Source of the DNA: Sweltsa coloradensis
Taxonomy: Eukaryota; Arthropoda; Insecta; Plecoptera; Chloroperlidae
Direction of reading: 5' to 3'
Assembly: GCA_024449915.1 (NCBI GenBank)
Contig: JAMZAV010000295.1
Location: forward strand, 124,001-188,000
Length of the DNA: 64,000 nucleotides
The notes under the pieces were generated by a model. That model was not told the origin of the DNA. It did no database searches and saw only the letters and a list, made by a program, of their open reading frames with translations. This document shows positions 36,162 to 46,806 of the stretch, piece by piece. Positions within the stretch are counted from its first letter, which is position 1; every line of letters starts with the position of its first letter. The translations under genes and the position numbers were made by a program.

Positions 36162-36804
36162 TTGGATGAGCGTAGCGAGCGAAGCGAAGATTCCATTTCA
36201 CTACACTGGATAAAAATAGCCGGAATGTTTTTTTTCTTTTTTTCTTTTTTTTGTATTTTTGTCTGTTTGTTAACACGATTCCGGCTAAACCGATACTCCA
36301 ATTGCGATGAAATTTTCTGGAGGCCTTCGAAATCTCTGAACTTAGAACTTCCACGTTTTTGAGCACAATCGAAAAATTATTTCTCATTAAAATCGCAATT
36401 TTACGATTTTTTCGATTTTTAAAACATTTCTTTGACTTATAACAACTACATGCTTTAGTAGATTGTAATGATTTATTCACAGAACCTTAATTTTATGAAT
36501 TAATATATTCATGTGAAATTTGAGCGCAATCGAAAAATTATTCCGTATGAAAATCTCAATTTTACGATTTTTTTATGTTTTTAAAACATTCTTCGACTTA
36601 TAACACTTACCCTATAACACCTTATCCGATTGTAATGATATTTTCACAGAATCATAATGTTATGAATTTATTTATTTGTGTTAAATTTGAGCGCAATCTA
36701 AAAATAACTTCTTATGAAAATCGCAATTTTACGCCTTTTTTCGTTTAAAAAAACATACGCTCATCCAACAACGCGCCTGAAAAAGCGTTTGCAAAGCTTC
36801 CTAG
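36162..36804 (+). mobile_element. Helentron-like element (subfamily II)
   Basis: It starts TTGGATGAGCGTAGCGAGCG, ends GCTCATCCAACAACGCGCC, hairpin, then CCTAG at 36804 followed by T. It contains three degenerate internal units with period about 161-170 bp (GAGC(G/A)CAATC at about 36357, 36518 and 36688). It is a clean full-length example of subfamily II. The open frames across it on both strands are element sequence. Confidence 0.8.
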
Positions 36805-38093
36805 TTAATTTTGTATCTAAATAATCTACCCGATCTGGTTATAATATTTGAATTAGTTTTTGTGCAGAATGAAGAGTTCGTATTAAATCACACAGGATCC
36901 TTGAAGTCACATTTTCGATATTGCGTTTTGCGTTTTGTGAGATATAACTAAAATCAGATGTTTTGCGTAGTTTTTATATTGGTGGTAGGCCTAGTCTTTC
37001 CGCTAGGACATAGAATATGCTGGAACCAGTCAGACCACGATCTTTCAACATTCCCTGGAAATGTTTCTCTCCATATTGTCTTCCAACTCAATAGAATGAA
37101 ATCTAATTTCCTCAATGTTCCATACGAGAGATTGAACTGTTTTGGCTTCGGTCCCACCAATTTAAAAAAACATACTCAATTCTGGATTTCTAGGACGTGT
37201 TCTCTGTACATGTTATTTAGGTCATTCTGCGTTACGCCTATGGAGACTAGTGTTCTGCGCATTACCCTAGGGATAACCCGTGGTCAGTCTTTAGACCCAC
37301 GCTAATTACCGCATTTCTGTTCTATTCGTGTAATAGGGGGGTAATTGTGACAGTGCAATTAGAAGACTCAAACTTTACCCCCAACCCGAATGTTAATTAG
37401 CTACGTGGTTATCAATTAACTACGATGAAGTAATGACCTGTGAAATTACTCATTTTATGTCGGTTTCAGAGCGGGTGTAGGGCTGGGCTTGAAATCTCAT
37501 TGAGCACAAGCTCGTTAGATTGTGTGGTGTTTTTATTTGCGTGAGATTGGTGGGGAAGTAAATCAATCAATTTAGATTTACTCTTGTTTGACTACAGTGT
37601 AGTTTGCGACTTTGAAAGTAGAGCAAAGCACAGAGTTTACCAACGTTTGAAAGATGCCACTTGCGCACAAATATTGAGCCACTGCTGATAGCTACGCTAG
37701 AGCACTTCAAACTTAAGTGACACAAATGTACTATAAGAAGTAGTCTGTATACGACCAAATACCACTTACAGATGTAGCTGATTCTAGAGTCTCTGGATCG
37801 ATACCCGTCTCAATCTCATATACATGACTGAATGTTTTCAAAATGTTTCCAACAAAAATACTTTGAAAATTTATTTCAAACAATTTTTTTCTATCTTGTT
37901 CACCTTGTTTGTTTCACCTTGTTGGATGAGTACTGTACAGTTAATATAAGTGTGATAAATTTAAAATGAATTATATGAATGATGTTGGCATGATAAAAGA
38001 TGAAATAAACTAAATAAAGATAACTTGCTTGAGAAATAATTGCATAGTAAATCTGAAGTAGACAATAGTTCAAGAACGCAATATTATAATATA
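36805..38093. other. No supportable gene
   Basis: Unique sequence. Open frames at 36958-37305 (+) and 36954-37160 (-) overlap each other on opposite strands and neither shows a family motif or a splice context. The segment at 36944-36985 shares a short block (GCGTAGTTTT...TTGGTGG) with 50015-50040. Confidence 0.35.
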
Positions 38094-38101
38094 ACTATTA
38101 G

Positions 38102-38816
38102 CATGCTAACACTGCAGTGTTGGGGAAGGAACTTTTAAAAAGAACGCGTTCTCGTGAACGCGTTCTTTTTTTGTGAACTTTTCAGTGAACTTACTCTTTT
38201 TTAAAATGAATGAACTTGAACTTTTAAAAGTTCTTTTTGAGAACGAACTTTTCAGTTTTAGAAAGTTCATTTGAAAGTTCTTTCCGTGCGTCGAGCAGCC
38301 GTCGACTCGCCGCCGTCGACGCTTAAAAACAATAACAAATCGTTGTTCCATCGTAGGCCTACGTTGACGCACGTTCAGCTGTTTATGACAAGGTCACGTA
38401 CGATTCACGAAGTTAAAACGATGCACGCCAACTAATTCGGAAAAAAATCTTGGAAGCCTAAAATGCTAAGTATCTGCCATAATTTTACAAGCTGGTCGAC
38501 GAGAATGTAGTACAAATCATCAACACGATCAAAGACAGCTCAACACTTTCGTAAGACTCAAACTCGCAAGTAGTTTGGTACTCGAACACCCCTAATGTTT
38601 TTCCTCGTGTTTTTCTTCATTTTACGCCAGCCTTTAATAAAATAGTGTTTTTTTTACAAAAGAACTTTTAAAAGAACTTAGTTCATATTTGAGACGAACT
38701 TGAACTTTTCAAAATTTAAGGTTCTAAAAGAACTTGAACTTTTTAAAAGTTTGTTATTTGAGCTGTGAACTGAACTTTTAAAAAGTTCATTTAAAAAAAG
38801 AACTGACCCAACACTG
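38102..38816. mobile_element. Non-autonomous hAT-type element with perfect 8-bp target duplication
   Basis: ACTATTAG occurs at 38094-38101 and again at 38817-38824. The right end is CCCAACACTG; the left CAGTGTTGGGG begins at 38115, after 13 extra bases that themselves form a palindrome with it (AACACTGCAGTGTT). Subterminal zones on both sides are packed with GAAC/GTTC motifs (AAAAGTTC, GAACTTTT), typical of hAT ends that bind transposase repeatedly. The centre contains a GC-rich GTCGAC palindrome cluster (38286-38322). No transposase is present. Confidence 0.75.
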
Positions 38817-39854
38817 ACTATTAGAATAAAATATAAAAGAATATTTATTGGCATCTTTGATTGCAAAATGCGATGCATATACATCTTGACACAATCGGTG
38901 GCTGCTGTATTATACTAACCCCAATGTAAAAACAGTAAATAGTATAATATTGTAATACGAATACCTAAGTAGTAAAAACTTATATCCTTATCTGTATGTA
39001 GCTAAATAGATCCATGACATAGAGTAACATTTAAAACACACAAATAATTTCGGTATTATATCTTTCACTAACAATAGTTTTTACTTTTCTACTTTAAATA
39101 CTTATATATAATAGGGCCGGTTTCACCACATTATAAGCTCCAGTTATATTTAGTTATCTGGCAGTTAGGTAGAGAAGTGTTCCACCAACTTTAATCGGGA
39201 TTTAAATTCTGGTTACCATGGAATATTTCTACTTTTATTGTTCAAAAAAAAAAACAAGTATAAGTTAGCTTATCTTAAGATTATTTGGTGGAAGACCCGG
39301 TTATATACGAAATCAAAGGAATTCTTTGTGCTTGATTTTCGAAGGATATTGGATACGGTAATCCTTTTATATGAGTTGAAATTTCGTTATAAATTGTAAT
39401 ACATGTCAAGATAGTGAGGACTTCTGGAACAGAGGGAAAGCTGTGATAGATCACAAATGGATGTTGTTTAATGTTTATTAAAAACATATCTTACAAGTAT
39501 AAAATTTGTTATTTAGATTATGAACGAGTTGAATGGGAGTGTGTGGAAGAGTTTTGGGGGAATATGTAAGTATTGTTGCTTAAACCACTTTAACAATTTA
39601 CATTTTGAACTAAAACTCAGTCACCTGACGATGGGCATGAAATTTTTCATGGGCAGGCTTCCCTCTAGGAATCTAAAAAACTGACCAAATACCCAGCCAG
39701 CACTCATGTCAGTAGTGATAAACACCAATCCTACCTCACTGAAACTGTTCTCGGTCTTTCACTCATGTTGTCTCCACTGGATGGCCAGAATCTGCAGATT
39801 CCCGAGCCTGATAAATCTTCCTTACGGTAATGTTAGCAACACTTTACTGTTGTC

Positions 39855-40127
39855 ATGTCGAGGGATAAATCCCGAACGAACGAGATTTCTCAGCCCCTAT
39901 TCGTCAATGTCGAGCGTTACGCCCTCGAGAAGAGGGATGGGAGTTATAAAGACGCTCTTTTAGGTGATGACTACGCTCAGCGTTTGTTTTCTTTGGCAGT
40001 TTGGCTAGATTGCTTCTCTTTTTACCCTACAAGTCATGTCAAGAACAATATGGCTGTAGGCTTTCAGAACTTGAGACGAGTACACCTTAAGAGAATTCAA
40101 TATAGGCACTACATTGAATGTTCATAA
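39855..40127 (+). other. Coding-like fragment, unrecognised
   Basis: An open frame of 90 codons with a fairly natural amino-acid mix (for example GDDYAQRLFSLAVWLDC) stands out from the AT-rich background. It lacks splice signals and ends where the tandem repeat begins. It may be a remnant of a transposon-encoded protein or of a gene. I cannot assign a family. Confidence 0.2.
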
Positions 40128-40814
40128 TAACTTAAATTAAAATACAACTACAATACAATAAAAGTCCAATCACTAAGATGATGTATATAACAAGAGTGGA
40201 GTTTTTCCTCCAAAAAAATAAATACCACATAAAAATGATAAACATACAATAATACCTGAGGAAATAAATAATGAACTTTATTATCCTACATTGAATGTTC
40301 ATAATAACTTAGATTTAAATACAACTACAATACAATAAAAGTCCAATCACTAAGATGATGTATATAACAAGAGTGGAGTTTTTCCTCCAAACAAATAAAT
40401 ACCACATAAAAGTGATAAACATACAATAATACCTGAGGAAATAAATAATGAACTATATTATCCTACATTGAATGTTCATAATAACTTAAATTAAAATACA
40501 ACTACAATACAATAAAAGTCCAATCACTAAGATGATGTATATAACAAGAGTGGAGTTTTTCCTCCAAACAATACCACATAAAAATGATAAACATACAATA
40601 ATACCTATGAGGAAATAAATAGTAATAATCATCCAAACTCATTTCCAACAATGTCGGGTTGAGTGGTGTTCTTCACACCGATATCTAGGGCACGAAACTA
40701 TTTTTTGCCGAGATTGCCAGGCTCAGCGTTTCTTCATCATCATCTTCATCGTCATCTTCATCCTGCATCTGCTTCTCTACCAGTTTTCTCCACTGAATGA
40801 ACTATATTATCCTA
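40108..40814. repeat. Three tandem 177-bp units, the last one interrupted
   Basis: Units begin at about 40114, 40291 and 40468, each TTGAATGTTCATAATAACTT...GAGGAAATAAATA-ATGAACT(A/T)TATTATCCTA. They are about 97 percent identical. In unit 3 the repeat stops after AAATAAATA at 40621 and resumes with ATGAACTATATTATCCTA at 40797, so a 175-bp segment lies exactly inside it. Confidence 0.8.
40685..40792 (-). CDS. Candidate acidic terminal exon (minus strand)
   Basis: On the minus strand an AG at 40793-40794 precedes 36 open codons ending in TAG (40685-40687). They begin WRKLVEKQMQ, followed by an Asp/Glu run of 12 residues and a tail ending SAKNSFVP. GC content and codon pattern differ sharply from the surrounding AT-rich tandem repeats. 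The upstream tract is a poor polypyrimidine sequence. I do not recognise the protein. It could be the last exon of a minus-strand gene whose other exons lie to the right, or an exon copied into the repeat. The CAT-rich plus strand could instead be simple sequence. Confidence 0.3.
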   Translation of the reverse strand, partial: WRKLVEKQMQDEDDDEDDDEETLSLAISAKNSFVP

Positions 40815-41279
40815 GTGTTGCGCTTAACAAAATAATGTCCTTTGGGGATTACGATTACTAACTTTAAAATAATTTCTGAAAGAAAATTATTTCGTGAGCT
40901 TATACAACTTATCTATTTAAGATGTACGGTACTAAATTATATATTTTTAAACATAAATTGTGGAAGAGTACATTTTTCCCTTGGACATAGTTAATAAGTG
41001 TACTTATTTATTAATTCCACTAGCTTAGATTCAAATATGTGATCAAATTAATATTTTATTTTGTTGTTTTGGGTAAGATTTTCAGTCATGAAAGTGATAC
41101 GAAAGTTTCTAATGTATTTTTAGCGCGACATGGCGTAAATACAATCTGACAACTATTTATTGTAACTAATAAACAATGCAGTCACTTTTCTAAAACATAT
41201 ATGTAATTTGTTTCAAACCATTAATATGCATAAAAAAATTATAATTTTATATAATACAGTCAATGTTTTCAGTCAATGT
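40815..41279. other. No recognisable feature
   Basis: AT-rich spacer with no gene, repeat or inverted structure noticed. Confidence 0.4.
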
Positions 41280-41774
41280 AAAAATAATGCTCTATTGAGC
41301 GGCGAATGAACACCGTCTTCTGATGCAACAAGATGAGGCGCGACCTTCTTGATTGTCCCATCCTCCGCGACGACCTTGCATTCAACGCCGTGCTGCCCTA
41401 GAAGGCAACGCGGTCTGGTCGACGACTACACCCAGAATAGGGCACGCGACGTTCATTCAAACCACTGCCTCATAGATGTTGAACGAGGAGCCAAGAGCAA
41501 CATCTAGGAGGCAGTGATTCAAACAGTGGCGGAACTGCTCACTGATTGAAACCTTCCTTGGAATTCTCGTCGTTTCTGCTCCTTTGTCCTTCCTGTCGCG
41601 TTTTCCTCTATGAGGAAATTTCTTTTCTCTACGCCCCTTTCCGGCATCTTTAGAATTTCACGAATATATTTCACTTTCGTCTTCCCATCTCCTGTTCCGA
41701 ATGACGGGACAAAAAACGGTCCGGAGTTAAATACATTTGGTTTGGTTTGTCGCCTAGAACCAAACTCCCAATCA
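41280..41774 (-). pseudogene. Degenerate coding-like region split by a hairpin
   Basis: On the minus strand two open stretches with natural composition flank a foldback. The first, about 41774 to 41519, includes KVKYIREILKMPERG and ends in SSSATV. The second, about 41415 to 41285, includes CKVVAEDGTIKKVAPHLVA. A stop in the second frame at about 41420 prevents simple joining. The Helentron-like element 41775-42236 is inserted directly upstream and contributes the apparent N-terminus of the longer frame. I cannot name the family; a decayed transposon polyprotein is possible. Confidence 0.3.
41456..41522. repeat. Hairpin with 26-bp stem
   Basis: The arms TTCAAACCACTGCCTCATAG and the complement of CTAGGAGGCAGTGATTCAAA pair through ATGTTG/CAACAT, leaving a loop of about 17 bases (AACGAGGAGCCAAGAG region). 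Only a few mismatches occur. Function is unknown. Confidence 0.7.
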
Positions 41775-42236
41775 TTGGACGAGCGAAGCGCAGACCTGAA
41801 TTTCACTGACCCCCCCCCCCCCAAATTAGATCACGTGTTTTTTTTTGTCTGTTTGTTCGCGCTCCCTACCGGGCAAACGGCATATGCGATCTTTATGAAA
41901 ATTTGAGGGGACATACGAAATCTTTAAACTGACTTGCCACGTTTTTGGGTACAATCGAAGAAATATTTCTTATGAATATCGTACATTTACGATTTTTTCG
42001 ATTTTTCATGCTATATTTTCCTGATATTTGGGCCGATTCTGACCAAACGGGTGGGGCTACAATGTTCATATCATATTTCACATGGACATTAAGGTTATGG
42101 TGATGTATTGCCATTTGAAAGAAAAAGTTGAAAAAGTTAGCCAGAATTAATAGAAATAAAGGTTTTAATATAAGCATTTCAACCAAAAAAGCTCATCCAT
42201 CAACGCATTAAAAAAAGCGTTCGCGAAGCGGCCTAG
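41775..42236 (+). mobile_element. Helentron-like element (subfamily I), short copy
   Basis: It starts TTGGACGAGCGAAGCGCAG and ends GCTCATCCATCAACGC, hairpin, then GGCCTAG at 42236 followed by T. It contains CTACCGGGCAAACGGCATA and GACCAAACGGGTGGGGC but fewer internal units than other copies. A C homopolymer of about 14 bases lies at about 41809-41822, expanded relative to the shorter C run in the copy at 51114. Confidence 0.75.
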
Positions 42237-42449
42237 TTTATACTAACACCCCTCAATGTCGGTCAAACCAAGATCGGTTTCCCTATTTATAATATTTGCT
42301 CTAAAATAATGTGACTGATTCCCCCCCCCCCCGGTCAATTTCTCTTGAAACTGGTTTATTGGAACTGGCAAGGCTGTGTGGGTGGTGGGGGCTGAAGTTA
42401 GTTTTTATTCTTACATCTTCTTGATGATTTCTCACATTAATGCACTAAA

Positions 42450-42566
42450 AAGCTATTCGAGACGATGAGTGGTGATAGATTATGTGGAATTCGAGCCCAC
42501 GTCCTCGTAGACTCAGCCATGTCGCTACAGATCAGTGCCCTAATCGTATGTGCCACCGCGGACGGG
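42450..42566 (-). mobile_element. tRNA-derived SINE (family A)
   Basis: Read on the minus strand it has a head with TGGCACATACGATTAGGGCA (A-box region) and GGGCTCGAATTCC (B-box), followed by the short body CACCACTCATCGTCTCGAA. It is related to 43905-44105 and 57385-57560, which have better B-boxes. Confidence 0.55.
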
Positions 42567-42700
42567 GTGACATTTTAAATGGGAGGGTGACTGACTGGGA
42601 CAAGGGGGGGGGGGTATAAAATTTGGTCCAAAATTGTGTGACATCATCAATGGACAGCTCCCTGCATGAAGTGTTGTCACGTGGCTGTGAGGTTCTTGCC

Positions 42701-43830
42701 TATACACTCTAAATTAAAAGAGCGGAAAAACACTCAAATCGAGTGAAATTTCGCTCCTTTTTTAGCTTGTATTTGCACCACTCTTTCTGAGTGACCACCA
42801 CTCCTAGAATTGAGTGAAATAATTCCACTCAATTATAGAGCGAAATTTTCACTCTGAAATAAGGGTGATAATCGCTAATAAAAGATCGAAATTCACTCAA
42901 ATAATAGCGATATTTTGGCTTTAAAGATACTCTCTACTCAGGCTATTAATAACTCAAACAGAAGCTAAAATCACTCAAAATTTAGACAAACTAACTTAAC
43001 TAAAGCAGCTGTATGCAAACATCACGGTAATAATATGTAGATGGACGACTGCGTTCTCTCTCCTCACTGTGGACGCCCATGAAAAGGCATGCATATAATA
43101 ATATGCATTATTATCTAGGCCTACAGCACATGATATAGGCCTACACATGAAATATTATGTTGTTTTCAACTAAAACAATGAAAACACAATGAACTATTCG
43201 TGCATATAGAAGTACAACAGATGTCGACATTTACCTTTTGCTTTTCGGCGTTTTCTGCAGAAAATGCCCTTTCTATTAGAACGTTGAACACTTCATCACT
43301 ACACCAGTCACAACCATTTTTGCTAGAAGACTTACACTGGCAATGCGCACACGGTCACGAATTAACACACACTGACGAGTTGGTTTCGACGATGCCGGGC
43401 GTGGTCAGAGGACCGTTGATATATATTGGAATGCCCTACCTCGTTCTTTGCCATGAGTATATGAAAAGCAATCACCAGTGACATGTTTGAAACGTCGCCG
43501 GTAAAATCTCTGCTATTCATCTCCTAGACTTGGCACCGATCAGGACAATACAGTAGACATACAATAAGAAGAAGCCCCATTCATCCCTTAGATAAATCTC
43601 AACACTAATCCCTTGAACAAGCTTTATGCATCGCTCACTATTGACTAAACATCGCTAACTAAAGAGCGGTGTCACACGGTCACTCAGCACATTTGAGCTA
43701 AATAATGATCACCCAATACATCGAGTGACAATTCCAGTTAAAATTGAGTGACTAACACTCAAAACGAGTGAAGTGACCATCCGCTCGGCGTATTGAGTGA
43801 AACAAACCACTCAAATAATTTAGCGTATAG
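42701..43830. mobile_element. 1.13-kb element with ACTC/GAGT-rich inverted ends
   Basis: The left end is TATACACTCTAAATT and the right end in complement is TATACGCTAAATTATT. Both ends run for more than 200 bp as clusters of ACTCA and GAGTG motifs in alternating orientation, with hairpin-like spacing. TATA on both sides may be the target duplication. The interior (43200-43481) has a 93-codon open frame without a recognisable motif. This is probably a non-autonomous DNA transposon whose ends carry many transposase-binding repeats; the superfamily is not determined. Confidence 0.5.
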
Positions 43831-43904
43831 AGAAAACGTTCTAGTTTAAATATGTTGTGGTGCTTGTAGGAGTTCGGGTACGTCAGTATTTAAAAAAAAA
43901 GTGT

Positions 43905-44105
43905 AATGGGCTTCAAATCTAGATTTTTGTCTATTTCACACTCGTGAGATGATTTTGTGATAGATGAAGGATGAAGGACAATTACAAAAAAAAAACATGC
44001 CTTATACGGGACTCGAACCCACGTCCCCTTTGTGTCGTATTCCTCGGACCTACGGCGCCCTAACCGTATGCGTGCTACAGGTATCACCGTCCCTCTCGCC
44101 CCCCC
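43905..44105 (-). mobile_element. tRNA-derived SINE (family A)
   Basis: On the minus strand the head reads GTTAGGGCGCCGTAGGTCCG, then TGGGTTCGAGTCCC as a good pol III B-box, then GTATAAGGCATGTTTTT and the CTATCACAAAATCATCTCA body. It is a longer copy than 42450-42566. The minus-strand 77-codon open frame here is SINE sequence. Confidence 0.6.
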
Positions 44106-44109
44106 TCGC

Positions 44110-44940
44110 AATGTCACAGCCACCTTGACTCACTCAGTCCCACCGCCTGATTGATGTGACCCATTTCCCCGCTGCGTGATCTTCCAGTGTGAGCCAGTAG
44201 ATCGCGCGTCGCTCGGTCTCAGGTCAGTACTGAGCTTGGCGAAACCTCCGCGTGGCGGCGCGCAAGCGTCGCACCCAACGAGGGGCGATTTCGACGGCGG
44301 CATTTCGTTTCTATATCGCTCACGGTTCGGACCAGCCGACGTTCGAAATTCAAAAATTCAACCCGTTTCGTGCCAATTGTTGCTATCGTATTGATTAATT
44401 ATAGCTCATCAATACGAAGCATAAATATTATCTGTACATTTCCTAAGTGTCGTTTACCGTCAATGTATTTAAATAATTCTCTTTCAGTGTGATCGTCAAC
44501 ATTTTGTATCATCGTCAACCATAAACGTTTTCCGCGTAAACTTTTGCCCTAAACTATTTAACTATATTAACTCAAATTAACGTGTAACAATTTCCAAAAC
44601 ATTCCAATCTTCTTCCAAAATTATTGGATCCCTCTGTATAACTAAAAATCGTGTTCTCATTGGTTGACTATACAAATGATGAATATATTATTATAAATAC
44701 TTATGAAAACAATAATGTTGCACAGCTTGCAACTTCTTTTAAAAACTCTTTCGAACACATTATGTGGTGATGTTGTGTATTTTTACAGTGAATATTGTTG
44801 AAAACTCAAGTTTAATCTAGTTAGTATTTCAAGATGTTTTGTCGGGTGTTGAATGATCAAGTTAAGACTGAGTAAATAGTGTGTTGTTAAGTGAGTGACT
44901 TGTGACAGCTAAGGGGTCAAGTGGACAGTTGTCTCTAATT
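44110..44940 (+). promoter_or_regulatory. Possible promoter and non-coding first exon
   Basis: A CpG-rich stretch (44130-44345) is followed by an ATTGG (inverted CCAAT) at 44659-44663, a TATAAATA at 44692-44699 and, about 240 bp further on, a strong splice donor GGTGAGT at 44941. The spacing would fit a TATA promoter with a first exon from about 44725 to 44940. No ORF in that span is convincing, so it would be 5' UTR. All signals are short and could be chance. Confidence 0.2.
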
Positions 44941-46682
44941 GGTGAGTCTATGTTGTTCCATTAGTAATTCTTAGACACAATGGCTGGTTGCATGCGGCTA
45001 TGCAAGCGTGCGCGTTGTGAAGTTCCGCCTGAACCGTCGGAGAAAATAATATTTTGACGGCTAGAAAGTGACTGTCTGTTCTTTAGTGAGCCTTCAAGAT
45101 GTAGAGTATCCACTTATCTTCTAGGAAGACAGGAACAATGATAGATCACTTGCGTGTGCGGTAGAGCATGTAATGAACAGACTTTACACGACTTTTTAAG
45201 TCTTTTCAACTGACATTGTTTGCGATTCTAAACTGCGAAATTAACTTATAAATAGGTTTTGTATGCTTCTTTATCGTTAAGATTAACATCTCTGATTGAA
45301 ACAATTTTAGCATTCAGCAAACTTGTAACTTTGTAGACCCAAAAGGACTGATTATCGAGTTCAATTCATTTTTAGCTAATTTATCATGCTTTCGTCGGGC
45401 GTAAGAAAATACTTCAAATCATCCAAAATCATCCGATCCAAAAGCAATATTTAATTTTAACTTACAAATTAATTAAAAAGTATCTTCCAAGTGCAACATA
45501 AAATTAATATGGTTTAATTTTGTGATAACATTACGTTAGTAATGAGTTGTTTCGTGAATACAAAAGTTGTTACTGGTTATTGTCCCAAAGCCTTGAGCGA
45601 CAGTAAAATTATTTTAAATTGAACTTATTTTTGACAACCAAACAAATTTTAATGATCTAATGAATACAGATAAATAGAGGTGCTATTTAAAAAAAATCTA
45701 CAAAAAACACCAATAATGATTTAGATGATGATGATGATTTATAGATTTTGATTGATAACATTTTACTACACACCAAAATGGTGGCTATACGCCAATTTCT
45801 CCTTTCTTGTAAACCCCAGAACTTATCAGTATATTTGATAAAAAATTTAATTATATCCTCTTAATATATTTGAATACAACATTTTAGTCTAGTTATAAAC
45901 ATTAAAACATTACTTCGTCACTTTATTTTAGCATTATTTCGTCACTCTTATTTTATTTGTTTCGTTCAAGTGCGAGTTTCTTCTTTCAAATTAAAATTAT
46001 GTGTGAAATAACAATTCAATCAGCTATGGGCGAAGATGTTTAAAGCAATCATTATTCACTGAGTGTTATAATTGAAACCGAACTAGGTGAGGATTTTTAT
46101 ACTTCCAAGCTTATTTCGTAATTTTGTGAAGACTAAAAAAGAATCTGCTCCAACAAAAGTCCTATAAGTACAGCTCGTGTAATTTTATGATCCTAGCATC
46201 CAACAATATGTAAATATTATGAATTATATTAAGAGGGTTCACCACCCTTTTGATAGTTAGTAAATAGCGGTTTGCTCGGCCAAAAAGCATCCTACGTATA
46301 TACAATTTTGCAAACTTGTCAATAAAGCTTACATGGACGTTCCAACAGTCATAGATTTTCAAAATTTTGACTTGATCAGCCAGAAAAAATTCACGAATAT
46401 AGTCAATTTTGGACTTTTTAGCAAAATTGAAATTCGTGAAATCTATTTATTTTTATAAATTATTTCAAACAAATTTTAGGAATGTGTTACTATAAAACTT
46501 TATTTCACTTTCTTGAGATATGTCAAAATTTCTAACAACTGTGATGTCATTCAGACGAGCAAACAGAAATTGCTAAAAAGGGTGTGAACGTCTTAATAGA
46601 TACGAAAGCATTAATTAAATAATGACAAATTTGAATAACTATCGTAACTAAGTTAAAATTTTCGTAAGACCCTCACAGGACA
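44941..46682. other. No recognisable feature
   Basis: AT-rich DNA with a short GAT run at about 45723. If the preceding donor is real, this would be intron. Confidence 0.4.
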
Positions 46683-46806
46683 TTATGCTTGTATAGGAAC
46701 TATGGGTCGGGTTGCAGGTTGGCCTGGTCGCTTTGGATTAAAGTCCCCACTAAAAATCAGTTTATAAGACTGAGTGGGTAGACTCTAATAAAATTATTAT
46801 TTATTT
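46683..46806 (+). mobile_element. SINE 3' part (core family)
   Basis: It contains GGTTGGCCTGGTCGCTTTGG, CACTAAAAATCAG and GACTGAGTGGGTAGACTCTA followed by an ATTATTTATTT tail. This corresponds to the last third of the full-length copy at 48780-49195. Confidence 0.65.

Noticed and set aside
36954..37305. Overlapping open frames on both strands (115 and 68 codons)
   Set aside because: Neither has a motif or splice signals, and the overlap on opposite strands suggests chance.
40108..40814. CRISPR-like array from repeated units
   Set aside because: The units are contiguous 177-bp tandem repeats without spacers, in a eukaryotic context.
44659..44699. Firm annotation of a TATA promoter
   Set aside because: ATTGG and TATAAATA are short and expected by chance in AT-rich DNA. 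I keep it only as a low-confidence candidate.
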